DNA of 64,000 nucleotides from Polaromonas sp. YR568 (GTDB lineage: Bacteria > Pseudomonadota > Gammaproteobacteria > Burkholderiales > Burkholderiaceae_C), in contig NZ_FPBM01000001.1 of the NCBI RefSeq assembly GCF_900116715.1, positions 808,784-872,783 of the forward strand. The letters are read 5' to 3'. Shown here piece after piece: positions 50,006 to 58,791 of this stretch. Every line of letters begins with the position of its first letter. The stretch's first letter is position 1. The notes beneath the pieces were generated by a model. That model was given only the letters and a program-made list of their open reading frames with translations, searched no databases and was not told the DNA's origin. Made by a program: the position numbers and the translations under genes.

Positions 50006-50070
50006 TGCTATTCTTTTGGTAGCTGCTTACGCCTGTATCTATTGGTCTATGGGTCATTTTTACCAATAGA
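50006..50070 (+). repeat. Dispersed repeat family A, copy 5, with a 9-bp hairpin
   Basis: The core is TGCTATTCTTTTGGTAGCTG then CTTACGCC. It is followed by a perfect inverted repeat TCTATTGGT (50038-50046) and ACCAATAGA (50062-50070) enclosing GGGTCATTTTT. It lies 40 bp after the CusF-like stop, so it may terminate the copper operon. Confidence 0.75.
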
Positions 50071-50106
50071 AAAGCTTTAAAAGCCCGGCTGACACCCCCG
50101 CATGCT

Positions 50107-51510
50107 ATGGTTCAGCGCATGCCAAAAACCATACGCTACACCTTGCTGTCGCTGCGCGATCTGTGGGTCTCCGCCGGGCCTTTTATCCTGCTGGCCGTCG
50201 CCTTGCTGGCGCTGGCCTACTGGTGGCTGGACCCGAACCCGCCCAAGCGCGTCACCCTGGCCACCGGCCCGGCGCAAAGCGCTTATGAAGAATTCGGCAA
50301 GCGCTACGCCAAGGCGCTGGCGGTTGAGGGCATTGAAGTCGTCCTGAAACCCTCGGAAGGCTCGGCCGCCAACCTGCAGCTGCTGCGCGAAGGCAAGGTC
50401 GACGTGGGTTTTGTGCAGGGCGGCACCAGTGACTACACCGACCAGGACGAAGAAGACCTGGCCTCGCTTGGCAGCCTGTTTGTGGAGCCGCTGTGGCTGT
50501 TTTACCGCGAAGACGCCGCCCGCAAAGTGGCTGCGGCTGCGCGGGCCGCCAAAGCGCCCGGCGCCCGTGCGGCCGGCAAGGCCGATCCGGCCGAAGACGC
50601 CAGCCTCAGCGCGCTCACGCAACTGCAGGGCCTGCGCGTCAACCTGGGCACGCCGGGCAGCGGCGTCCCCAGCCTGATGGGCAAGCTGCTGGAAAGCAAC
50701 CGCATCGATCCGGCGACGCTGAAGATATCGCGGCTGGAGCAAACGCCCGCCACCGTGGCCTTTCTGGGCGGCGAGCTGGATGCCATCGTGTTCGCATCAG
50801 CCCCCGAATCGCTGATGGTGCAGATGCTGCTGCAAACGCCCGGCGTGAAGCTGATGAACTTCTCGCAGAGCGAGGCTTACTCCCGGCGCTTTGCCTTCCT
50901 CACCCCCACCCGCCTGCCGCGCGGTGTGGTGGACCTTGCGGCCAATATTCCGCCCGACGACGTGCAACTGGTGGCGCCCACCACCTCGCTCATCACACGC
51001 ACCGGCACCCATCCCGCTCTGCAGCAACTGCTGGCCCAGGCCGGCAATGACATCCATGGCGGGGCCGGCTGGTTCAAGAGCGCCCGCGAATTCCCCAACC
51101 GCGACAACAGCGAGCTGCCGATCGCCAAGGAGGCCGAGCGCGCCATCAAGAACGGCACGCCGGTGCTGCAGCGTTACCTGCCCTTCTGGGTGGCCAACCT
51201 GGTCGAGCGCATGTGGCTGGTGATGGGCATCATCATCGCCGTGATGCTGCCGCTGTCGCGCATCATCCCGCCGCTGTACGCCTTTCGTGTGCGTTCGCGC
51301 ATCTTCCGCTGGTACGGCCAGTTGCGCGACATTGAAACCCGCGTGGACAGCAGCGGCGACAACAGCAGCACCAATAAAGCCCTGCTGGAAGAACTCAACA
51401 AGCTGGAGAGCCGGGCCGAAAAAATCACCGTGCCGCTGTCCTACACCGACGAGCTGTACGCGCTGCGCGCCAACATCCACCTGGTGCGCAAAAAACTGCT
51501 GAGACTTTGA
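50107..51510 (+). CDS. TAXI-family TRAP-type solute-binding protein, membrane-tethered, 467 aa
   Basis: A membrane helix near the N-terminus (GPFILLAVALLALAYWWLD) anchors the protein, followed by the TAXI fold (VTLATGPAQSAYEEFGKRYA; LREGKVDVGFVQGGTSDYTD; GLRVNLGTPGSGVPSLMGK). A second helix lies near residue 365 (MWLVMGIIIAVMLPLSRIIP), with a cytoplasmic coiled-coil-like tail. There are no TRAP permease genes next to it, so it is a solo receptor, as is common. It may sense rather than import. ATGs at 50102, 50107 and 50119 compete; 50107 is a compromise. Confidence 0.87.
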   Translation: MVQRMPKTIRYTLLSLRDLWVSAGPFILLAVALLALAYWWLDPNPPKRVTLATGPAQSAYEEFGKRYAKALAVEGIEVVLKPSEGSAANLQLLREGKVDVGFVQGGTSDYTDQDEEDLASLGSLFVEPLWLFYREDAARKVAAAARAAKAPGARAAGKADPAEDASLSALTQLQGLRVNLGTPGSGVPSLMGKLLESNRIDPATLKISRLEQTPATVAFLGGELDAIVFASAPESLMVQMLLQTPGVKLMNFSQSEAYSRRFAFLTPTRLPRGVVDLAANIPPDDVQLVAPTTSLITRTGTHPALQQLLAQAGNDIHGGAGWFKSAREFPNRDNSELPIAKEAERAIKNGTPVLQRYLPFWVANLVERMWLVMGIIIAVMLPLSRIIPPLYAFRVRSRIFRWYGQLRDIETRVDSSGDNSSTNKALLEELNKLESRAEKITVPLSYTDELYALRANIHLVRKKLLRL

Positions 51511-51730
51511 GCCGGGGCGGGGCATCGCAGGCTGCGGCGCACCCGCACTGAAAAAGGCGGGGCGGCCCCGGCATGGGGCACGCGTGACAAATCAGAGACA
51601 AATCGGGCTGAAAACGAGGGTGAAAATTGCCGCGAAGGCGAGTTTCTTTAGCCTTGAAGTAAACCCTGTGTCGGCACAGCAATTGCTCTGCTAGCATCGT
51701 CCGATACTTTTTTCCTTGACTTCTAAGCTA
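51511..51730. other. Promoter region of the peptide-transport operon, no gene seen
   Basis: About 220 bp without a plausible gene. The left half is GC-rich with short inverted repeats; the right half (51650-51730) is AT-richer, as expected of a promoter, and ends with TTTTTTCCTTGACTTCTAAG before the ATG at 51731. No operator that I can name is visible. Confidence 0.4.
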
Positions 51731-52711
51731 ATGTTTGCTTTTGTTTTGCGCCGGCTGATCCAGGCCGCGATCGTCATGGTCGTGGTCGCCCTGATTGCCT
51801 TCATGCTGTTTCAGTATGTGGGCGACCCGGTGGTGTTCCTCCTGGGGCAGGACGCCACACCCGCGCAAATCACGCAGCTGCGCGCCGACCTGGGCCTGGA
51901 CCGGCCTTTCATCGTGCAGTTCTGGCATTTCCTGGTCAATGCGGCGCAAGGGGAGTTCGGCCTTTCTCTGCGGCAGGGCGCGAAGGTCTCGCGCCTGATT
52001 GCCGAGCGCTTTCCGGCCACGCTGGAGCTGGCGGCCGTGGCGGCCTTGATGGCGCTGCTGATCGGCATCCCGATGGGCGTGTATTCGGCGCTGCGCCGCG
52101 GCTCCTTCCTGAGCCAGGTGTTCATGACGGTCTCTTTGCTGGGCGTGTCGCTGCCGACCTTCCTGATCGGCATCCTGCTGATCCTGGTGTTTGCCGTGGG
52201 CCTGGGCTGGTTCCCGAGCTTCGGCCGCGGCGAGACGGTGCAGATCGGCTGGTGGACCACCGGCCTGCTCAAGGCCAAGGGCTGGCACCACATCGTGCTG
52301 CCGGCGGTGACGCTGGCCATCTTCCAGCTCACGCTGATCATGCGGCTGGTGCGCGCCGAAATGCTGGAAGTGCTGCGCACCGACTACATCAAGTTTGCCC
52401 GCGCCCGCGGCCTGCCCAACCGGGTCATCCATTTCGGCCATGCGCTGCGCAACACGCTGGTGCCGGTGATGACCATCACCGGCCTGCAGCTGGGCGGGCT
52501 GATCGCCTTTGCCATCATCACCGAGACCGTGTTCCAGTGGCCGGGCATGGGCCTGTTGTTCATCCAGGCCGTGACCTTTGCCGACATTCCGGTCATGGCG
52601 GCCTATCTGTGCCTGATTGCGCTGATTTTTGTGGTCATCAACCTGGTCGTCGACCTGCTGTACTTCGCGGTCGACCCCAGGCTGCGCATGACCACCGCCG
52701 CAGGCCACTGA
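51731..52711 (+). CDS. Peptide ABC transporter permease (DppB type), 326 aa
   Basis: Six helices and the coupling motif EVLRTDYIKFARARGLPNRV with the following HALRNTLVPVMTITGLQLGG are those of DppB/OppB. The N-terminus FVLRRLIQAAIVMVVVALIAF is the standard first helix. The ATG at 51731 is preferred over a TTG 15 bp upstream. It is unusual that this gene stands before the binding protein rather than after it. It forms the channel with the DppC type at 54545. Confidence 0.92.
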   Translation: MFAFVLRRLIQAAIVMVVVALIAFMLFQYVGDPVVFLLGQDATPAQITQLRADLGLDRPFIVQFWHFLVNAAQGEFGLSLRQGAKVSRLIAERFPATLELAAVAALMALLIGIPMGVYSALRRGSFLSQVFMTVSLLGVSLPTFLIGILLILVFAVGLGWFPSFGRGETVQIGWWTTGLLKAKGWHHIVLPAVTLAIFQLTLIMRLVRAEMLEVLRTDYIKFARARGLPNRVIHFGHALRNTLVPVMTITGLQLGGLIAFAIITETVFQWPGMGLLFIQAVTFADIPVMAAYLCLIALIFVVINLVVDLLYFAVDPRLRMTTAAGH

Positions 52712-52800
52712 TTCAGGCCACTGATGCCGCCGGCCGCAAACCACCTTTTTTACCCCCGCAAGTCCTCAGCCTTTTCCATAGCTTCCATAAGGAGTTCCTG

Positions 52801-54384
52801 ATGAAATTCAAGCCTAGCCTGTTCTCAGCCGCCGTGTTCTGTGCGGTAGCCGCTACAAGTTTTGTAGCGTCCGCGCAAACCCTGCGCGTCGCCAACCAGG
52901 GCGATTCGCTGTCGATGGACCCGCACTCGTTCAACGAGTCGCTGCAACTCAGCGTAACGGGCAATACCTATGAAGGCCTGGTCATCCGCAACAAGGACCT
53001 GAGCCTGGCGCCGGGCCTGGCAACGTCATGGAAGCAGACTTCGCCCACCGTGTGGCGCTTTGAATTGCGCAAGGGCGTGCTGTTCCACGATGGAACGCCG
53101 TTCACCGCCGACGACGTGGTGTTCAGCTTCAACCGCACGCAGGCGGAAGGCTCGGACATGAAGAGCTACACCAATGATTTCAAGGAAGTCCGCAAGATCA
53201 ACGACCACGTGATCGAGATTGAAACCAAGACGCCCTTCCCCATCCTTCCGGACGTGATTTCACTGGTCTACATGATGAGCAAGAAGTGGTGCGAGACCAA
53301 CCAGGCCACGCGCCCGGTGGACCGCCGCAAAGGCATTGAAAACGCCGCTTCCTTCCGTGCCAACGGCACCGGCCCCTACCGTGTACGCGAACGCCAGCCC
53401 AATGTGCGCACTACCTTTGTCCGCAACGGCAACTACTGGGGCAAGATCGAGGGCAATGTCCAGGAAGTGATTTACACGCCTATCGGCAACGACGCGACCC
53501 GCGTGGCAGCGCTGCTGTCGGGCGAGGTCGACGTGATGGAACCCGTGCCGGTGCAGGACATCGAGCGCGTGAACGCCAACGCGGCCACCAAGGTGCTGGT
53601 CGGCCCTGAAATGCGCACCGTATTCCTGGGCATGGACCAGAAGCGCGACGAGCTGCTGTACTCAAGCGTCAAGGGGAAAAACCCGTTCAAGGACAAGCGC
53701 GTGCGCCAGGCCTTCTACCAGGCCATCGACATCGACGGCATCAAGAGAACCGTGATGCGCGGCGCCTCCAGCCCGACAGCCCTGCTGATTGGCCCCGGCA
53801 TCAATGGCTTCCAGCCCGAACAAAACAAGCGCCTGCCTTTTGACCCGGAAGCGGCCAAAAAGCTGATGGCGGACGCCGGCTACCCCAACGGTTTTGAGCT
53901 GACCATGAACTGCCCGAACGACCGCTACGTGAACGACGGCCGCATCTGCCAGGCCGTGGCGGCCAACCTGTCGCGCATCAACGTGAAGGTCAACCTGCTG
54001 GCCGAAACCAAGGGCACCTACTTTCCCAAGGTGCTGCGCCGCGACACCAGCTTTTACCTGCTGGGCTGGACGCCGGCCACCTATGACGCCCACAACGCGC
54101 TCAATGCGCTGGTCGCCTGCGTGGACGACAAGGGCGCCGGCCAGTTCAATCTGGGCGCGTACTGCAACCCCAAGGTTGACGAGCTGACGAAGAAGATCCA
54201 GTCCGAAACCGACAAGACCAAGCGCAACGCGATGATCAAGGAAGCCTTTGACATTCACAGCGCCGACGTCGGCCACCTGCCGCTGCACCAGCAGTCGCTG
54301 GCCTGGGGTACGACCAAGAAGGTCGAGCTGGTTCAGCTGGCCGACAACTTCATGTTCTTCAAGTGGATGACTATAAAAAAGTAA
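52801..54384 (+). CDS. Peptide ABC transporter substrate-binding protein (DppA type), 527 aa
   Basis: A signal peptide (LFSAAVFCAVAATSFVASAQ) is followed by the SBP_bac_5 blocks ANQGDSLSMDPHSFNESLQL, WRFELRKGVLFHDGTPFTAD, and AFYQAIDIDGIKRTVMRGAS. It captures peptides or peptide-like molecules in the periplasm. The ribosome site AAGGAG precedes the ATG at 52801 by about 6 bp. It is followed directly by repeat B4. Specificity cannot be read from the sequence. Confidence 0.93.
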   Translation: MKFKPSLFSAAVFCAVAATSFVASAQTLRVANQGDSLSMDPHSFNESLQLSVTGNTYEGLVIRNKDLSLAPGLATSWKQTSPTVWRFELRKGVLFHDGTPFTADDVVFSFNRTQAEGSDMKSYTNDFKEVRKINDHVIEIETKTPFPILPDVISLVYMMSKKWCETNQATRPVDRRKGIENAASFRANGTGPYRVRERQPNVRTTFVRNGNYWGKIEGNVQEVIYTPIGNDATRVAALLSGEVDVMEPVPVQDIERVNANAATKVLVGPEMRTVFLGMDQKRDELLYSSVKGKNPFKDKRVRQAFYQAIDIDGIKRTVMRGASSPTALLIGPGINGFQPEQNKRLPFDPEAAKKLMADAGYPNGFELTMNCPNDRYVNDGRICQAVAANLSRINVKVNLLAETKGTYFPKVLRRDTSFYLLGWTPATYDAHNALNALVACVDDKGAGQFNLGAYCNPKVDELTKKIQSETDKTKRNAMIKEAFDIHSADVGHLPLHQQSLAWGTTKKVELVQLADNFMFFKWMTIKK

Positions 54385-54399
54385 CCCCTGAAAGGTAGC

Positions 54400-54499
54400 A
54401 CCCCCCTGTTGCCTTTTCGCTTCGCGTAACGGCCTCTCCCCTACAGGGGACAACAGCTGCGGCCCGGCAAAGCCGGTTCCGCGCTGTTCTGGCACAGGT
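54400..54499 (+). repeat. Dispersed repeat family B, copy 4 (follows DppA-type stop)
   Basis: Starts about 15 bases after the stop at 54384. It contains CGCTTCGCGTAACGGCC, CCCCTACAGGGGACAAC and GGCCCGGCAAAGCCGGTTCC (54461-54480). As with copy 3 it separates a highly expressed binding-protein gene from permease genes in the same operon. Confidence 0.85.
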
Positions 54500-54544
54500 C
54501 TCGCTTTGCTCGACCCTTGATAACACGGACTGCTCTTCCTTTTG

Positions 54545-55462
54545 ATGAAAAAAATTCTTGCACGCTGGCTTGACAGCGATGTGGGCCACAGCTTTCGCAC
54601 CTCGCCGGTGGCGATGGTGGCGGCTGCCATTGCGCTGGTTTGCGTTTTCTGCTCGGTGTTTGCCGGCTGGGTGGCGCCGCATGATCCTTTCAACCTGGCC
54701 ACGCTGGAGCTGAGCGATGCGCGCCTGCCGCCGGCCTGGAGCGCGCAGGGCAGCAGCAAGTACCTGCTGGGCACCGACGACCAGGGGCGCGACATTTTGT
54801 CGGCGCTGATGTATGGCGCCCGCATTTCTCTGGTGGTGGGTGTCGCGTCGGTCATCCTGTCGACGCTGGTCGGGGTCTCGCTGGGCCTGCTGGCGGGCTT
54901 TCGCGGCGGCTGGATAGACGCCGCCCTGATGCGTGTGTGCGACGTGATGTCGTCCTTCCCGCCCATCCTGGTGGCGCTGCTGATCGCCGGCGTGGGCCGC
55001 GCGGTGTTTCCGGATGCCAGCCAGTTGCTCGCCATGGGCGTGCTGATCCTGTCCATCTCTATGGGCCAGTCCGGCTGGGTGCAGTACGCGCGCACGGTGC
55101 GCGGCTCCACGATGGTGGAGCGCGGCAAGGAATATGTGCAGGCAGCCCGCGTGACGGGTGTGGCGCCCCTGCGCATCATGCGCCGCCACGTGCTGCCCAA
55201 TGTACTGGGGCCGGTGCTGGTGCTGGCCACCATCCAGGTGGCCACAGCCATCATCACCGAAGCCACGCTGTCTTTCCTGGGCGTGGGTGTGCCGCCGACC
55301 TCGCCGTCGCTGGGCACGCTGATTCGCGTGGGCAACGACTACCTGTTCTCGGGTGAGTGGTGGATCACAGTGTTTCCGGGGTTGATGCTGGTGCTGATAG
55401 CGCTAAGCGTGAACCTGCTGGGCGACTGGCTGCGTGATGCCTTGAATCCGCGCCTGCGGTAA
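54545..55462 (+). CDS. Peptide ABC transporter permease (DppC type), 305 aa
   Basis: Six helices with FRTSPVAMVAAAIALVCVFC at the first helix, LGTDDQGRDILSALMYGARI after it, and the coupling motif EYVQAARVTGVAPLRIMRRH then VLPNVLGPVLVLATIQVATA as in DppC. It partners the DppB-type permease at 51731. The start at 54545 is better than a TTG three bases upstream. Confidence 0.92.
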   Translation: MKKILARWLDSDVGHSFRTSPVAMVAAAIALVCVFCSVFAGWVAPHDPFNLATLELSDARLPPAWSAQGSSKYLLGTDDQGRDILSALMYGARISLVVGVASVILSTLVGVSLGLLAGFRGGWIDAALMRVCDVMSSFPPILVALLIAGVGRAVFPDASQLLAMGVLILSISMGQSGWVQYARTVRGSTMVERGKEYVQAARVTGVAPLRIMRRHVLPNVLGPVLVLATIQVATAIITEATLSFLGVGVPPTSPSLGTLIRVGNDYLFSGEWWITVFPGLMLVLIALSVNLLGDWLRDALNPRLR

Positions 55463-55476
55463 TAGTGAATTCGAAA

Positions 55477-56454
55477 ATGAGTCTTCTGCAAATCAAGAAC
55501 CTGATCGTCGAGTTTCCGAACCGGCGCGGCACGCTGCGCGCGCTGGACGACATCTCGTTTGACATCGCGCCCGGTGAAATCCTGGGCGTGGTGGGCGAAT
55601 CGGGCGCGGGCAAGTCATTGACGGGCGCCGCCATCATCGGCTTGCTGGAGCCGCCGGGCCGCGTGGCGAGCGGCCAGATCCTGCTGGAGGGCGAGCGCAT
55701 CGACAACCTGCCCTATGAGCGCATGCGCCATATCCGGGGACGCAAGATAGGCGCGATCTTCCAGGACCCGCTCACCTCGCTCAACCCGCTCTACACCATA
55801 GGCCGGCAGCTGGTGGAAACCATTCAGGCCCACCTGCCGGTGACGGCGCAGGAAGCCAGGCGGCGGGCCATTGACCTGCTCAACGACACCGGCATTCCGG
55901 CGGCCGCACAGCGTATTGACCACTACCCGCACCAGTTTTCAGGCGGGATGCGCCAGCGCGTGGTGATCGCCCTGGCGCTGGCGGCAGAGCCCAAACTGAT
56001 CGTGGCGGACGAGCCGACGACGGCGCTGGACGTGTCCATTCAGGCGCAGATCATCACGCTGCTCAAAAACATCTGCAAAGACCGCGGCGCAGCCGTCATG
56101 CTGATCACCCACGATATGGGCGTGATTGCCGAAACCTGCGACCGGGTGGCCGTGATGTACGCCGGGCGCATCGCCGAGATCGGGCCGGTGCACCAGGTGA
56201 TCAACCAGCCCTCACACCCCTATACCGCCGGCCTGATGGCCGCGATTCCCGACATCACGGTGGAACGCGAGCGCCTCTACCAGATCGACGGCGCCATGCC
56301 GCGCCTGAACGCGATTCCACAGGGCTGCGCCTTCAATCCGCGCTGCCCCAAGGCCTTTGACCGTTGCCGGCAGGACAGGCCGGACCTGATGGCGGCCGGC
56401 GCCACCCGTGCGGCCTGCTGGTTGCATGACGTGCAGGCGGGGGTAGCCGTATGA
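55477..56454 (+). CDS. Peptide ABC transporter ATP-binding protein (DppD type), 325 aa
   Basis: Walker A GESGAGKS, signature FSGGMRQR, Walker [16 protein letters not shown] and the switch [10 protein letters not shown] are present. The C-terminal oligopeptide-transporter extension has the Cys motif [15 protein letters not shown], as in DppD where it can carry an iron-sulphur cluster. The ATG at 55477 is chosen over a GTG at 55465. Stop overlaps the next ATG (ATGA at 56451). Confidence 0.93.
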   Translation: MSLLQIKNLIVEFPNRRGTLRALDDISFDIAPGEILGVVGESGAGKSLTGAAIIGLLEPPGRVASGQILLEGERIDNLPYERMRHIRGRKIGAIFQDPLTSLNPLYTIGRQLVETIQAHLPVTAQEARRRAIDLLNDTGIPAAAQRIDHYPHQFSGGMRQRVVIALALAAEPKLIVADEPTTALDVSIQAQIITLLKNICKDRGAAVMLITHDMGVIAETCDRVAVMYAGRIAEIGPVHQVINQPSHPYTAGLMAAIPDITVERERLYQIDGAMPRLNAIPQGCAFNPRCPKAFDRCRQDRPDLMAAGATRAACWLHDVQAGVAV

Positions 56455-57491
56455 GCGAGCGCCTGAACCCGGAAAACACGCAAAAGGCGGCAAGCACCGG
56501 CGCACCTTTGGTCCAGGCCCACGATCTGGCAAAAACCTTCGACGTATCGCCCCCCTGGCTCAACCGCGTGCTGGAACGCAAGCCAAGGCTCCTGCTCAAG
56601 GCCGTCGACGGCGTGAGCTTCGAGATTGAAAAAGGCAAGACGCTGGCGCTGGTGGGCGAATCGGGCTGCGGCAAAAGTACTGTGGCGCGGCTGCTGGTGG
56701 GACTTTATGAACCCACACGCGGCGGCCTGACATTTGACGGCCAGGATGCGCATGCGGTGTTCAAGACACCAGCCGGCCAGCAATTGCGCAGCCGCATCCA
56801 GATGATTTTTCAGGACCCGTACGCCAGCCTGAACCCGCGCTGGACGATTGAAGACATCATCGCCGAGCCGCTGCGCGAGCACGGCATCCTCAGCGAAGAC
56901 GCAGCGCTCAAGGAACGTGTGGGCGAGTTGCTCAAGTCGGTTGGCCTGTCGCCGCTGGACATGCCCAAATACCCGCACCAGTTCTCGGGCGGGCAGCGTC
57001 AGCGCATCTCCATCGCGCGCGCGCTGGCCACCGAGCCGGAGTTCCTGGTCTGCGACGAGCCCACCTCCGCGCTGGATGTGAGCGTGCAGGCGCAGGTGCT
57101 CAACATCATGAAAGACCTGCAGCGCAAGCAAGGGCTGACTTATCTCTTTATCTCGCACAACCTGGCGGTGGTGCGCCATGTGAGCGACCAGGTGGGTGTG
57201 ATGTACCTGGGACGCCTGGTCGAGCTGGCCGACAAGCACAGCCTGTTTGACAGGCCTCGCCATCCCTACACGCGCATGCTGCTGGACGCCATCCCCAAAA
57301 TGCATGACACCGGCCGCGCCCGCACGCCGGTTTCAGGCGAGGTGCCCAACCCGCTTGATCCGCCCGGCGGTTGCACCTTTCACCCGCGCTGCCCGCACGC
57401 CAATGCGCGCTGCCAGAGTGAAAGGCCGGAGTTCCTGCACCTGGCCGGCGTTCGCGTGGCCTGCCATGCGGTTGAGGAAGGCCGGATCTAG
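56451..57491 (+). CDS. Peptide ABC transporter ATP-binding protein (DppF type), 346 aa
   Basis: Walker A GESGCGKST, signature FSGGQRQR, Walker B VCDEPTSALDVSVQA and the Cys extension GCTFHPRCPHANARC are present. It pairs with the DppD type to energise the transporter. The overlap with the preceding gene shows translational coupling. It is followed after 72 bp by the M20 hydrolase gene with its own ribosome site. Confidence 0.93.
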   Translation: MSERLNPENTQKAASTGAPLVQAHDLAKTFDVSPPWLNRVLERKPRLLLKAVDGVSFEIEKGKTLALVGESGCGKSTVARLLVGLYEPTRGGLTFDGQDAHAVFKTPAGQQLRSRIQMIFQDPYASLNPRWTIEDIIAEPLREHGILSEDAALKERVGELLKSVGLSPLDMPKYPHQFSGGQRQRISIARALATEPEFLVCDEPTSALDVSVQAQVLNIMKDLQRKQGLTYLFISHNLAVVRHVSDQVGVMYLGRLVELADKHSLFDRPRHPYTRMLLDAIPKMHDTGRARTPVSGEVPNPLDPPGGCTFHPRCPHANARCQSERPEFLHLAGVRVACHAVEEGRI

Positions 57492-57563
57492 AAATCAAAG
57501 GCTGGGGTGGCGCCTGCAAAACTGCGCCAGCTTGGTTACCATGACCCTTTAACGGAGAACATC

Positions 57564-58766
57564 GTGAAAATCATTGACTCCATCCTGGCAGAAACTGCCG
57601 AAATCGCGGCCATACGCCGCGACATTCACGCCCACCCTGAGCTGTGTTTCCAGGAAGTCCGCACCGCTGATGTGGTGGCCAAAAAACTGGAGGCGTGGGG
57701 CATTCCCATCCACCGCGGCATGGGCACCACCGGCGTGGTGGGCATCGTGCACGGGCGCGACGGCGGCGCCAGCGGCCGGGCCGTCGGCCTGCGTGCCGAC
57801 ATGGACGCCCTGCCGATGCAGGAATTCAACAAATTCGCGCACGCCAGCACGAACCCCGGCAAGATGCACGCCTGCGGCCATGACGGCCACACCGCCATGC
57901 TGCTGGCCGCGGCGCACCATCTCGCGAAGAACCGTGACTTTGACGGCACGGTCTACCTGATTTTCCAGCCGGCCGAAGAAGGCGGCGGCGGCGCCCGCGA
58001 GATGATCAAGGACGGTCTGTTCGAAAAATTCCCGGTGGAGGCCGTCTTCGGCATGCACAACTGGCCCGGCGCGCCGGTCGGCACCTTCGCCGTCAGCGCG
58101 GGGCCGGTGATGGCGTCGAGCAATGAATTCAAGATCACCATACGCGGCAAGGGCGGCCATGCCGCGATGCCGCACACCGGCACAGACCCGGTGCCGGTGG
58201 CTTGCCAGATGGTGCAGGGTTTCCAGACCATCATCAGCCGCAACAAAAAACCGGTGGATGCGGGCGTGATCTCGGTGACCATGATTCATGCGGGCGAAGC
58301 GACCAATGTCGTGCCGGATTTCTGCGAGTTGCAGGGCACGGTGCGCACGTTCAGCATCGAGGTGCTGGACATGATCGAAAAGCGCATGAAGGAAGTGGCC
58401 GAGCACACCTGCGCCGCCTTTGAGGCGCGCTGCGAGTTTGAGTTCACGCGCAATTACCCGCCAACCATCAACAGCCCCGCTGAAGCCGATTTTGCGCGGC
58501 AGGTGATGAAAGACATCGTGGGCGAAGGCAACGTGCTGGCGCAGGAACCCACCATGGGCGCCGAAGACTTTGCCTACATGCTGCAGGCCAAGCCGGGGGC
58601 CTATTGCTTTATCTCCAACGGCGACGGTGCGCACCGTGAAATGGGCCATGGCGGAGGGCCCTGCATGTTGCACAACCCGAGCTACGACTTCAACGACGAC
58701 CTGATCCCGCTGGGCGGCACCTACTGGGTGCAGCTGGCCACACGCTGGCTGGGAACCAAGGCCTGA
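57564..58766 (+). CDS. M20D-type amidohydrolase/aminoacylase (hippurate hydrolase-like), 400 aa
   Basis: The metal-binding and catalytic motifs are HPELCFQE, LRADMDALPM, HACGHDGHTAMLLAAA, FQPAEEGGGGAREM and MHNWPG, the full M20D set with its Cys ligand. These enzymes remove acyl groups from amino acids or hydrolyse small peptides and conjugates, usually with Mn, Co or Zn in the cytoplasm. GTG at 57564 with GGAGAAC upstream is the best start. It sits directly after the peptide transporter, which suggests that imported acyl-amino acids or peptides are its substrates. Confidence 0.9.
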   Translation: MKIIDSILAETAEIAAIRRDIHAHPELCFQEVRTADVVAKKLEAWGIPIHRGMGTTGVVGIVHGRDGGASGRAVGLRADMDALPMQEFNKFAHASTNPGKMHACGHDGHTAMLLAAAHHLAKNRDFDGTVYLIFQPAEEGGGGAREMIKDGLFEKFPVEAVFGMHNWPGAPVGTFAVSAGPVMASSNEFKITIRGKGGHAAMPHTGTDPVPVACQMVQGFQTIISRNKKPVDAGVISVTMIHAGEATNVVPDFCELQGTVRTFSIEVLDMIEKRMKEVAEHTCAAFEARCEFEFTRNYPPTINSPAEADFARQVMKDIVGEGNVLAQEPTMGAEDFAYMLQAKPGAYCFISNGDGAHREMGHGGGPCMLHNPSYDFNDDLIPLGGTYWVQLATRWLGTKA

Positions 58767-58791
58767 ACGTCAACCCCATTTCCATCAAACC

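Noticed and set aside
50107..51510. Part of a full TRAP transporter
   Set aside because: No DctM/DctQ-type permease genes are adjacent; flanking genes are the copper cluster and a peptide ABC operon, so it is a solo TAXI protein.
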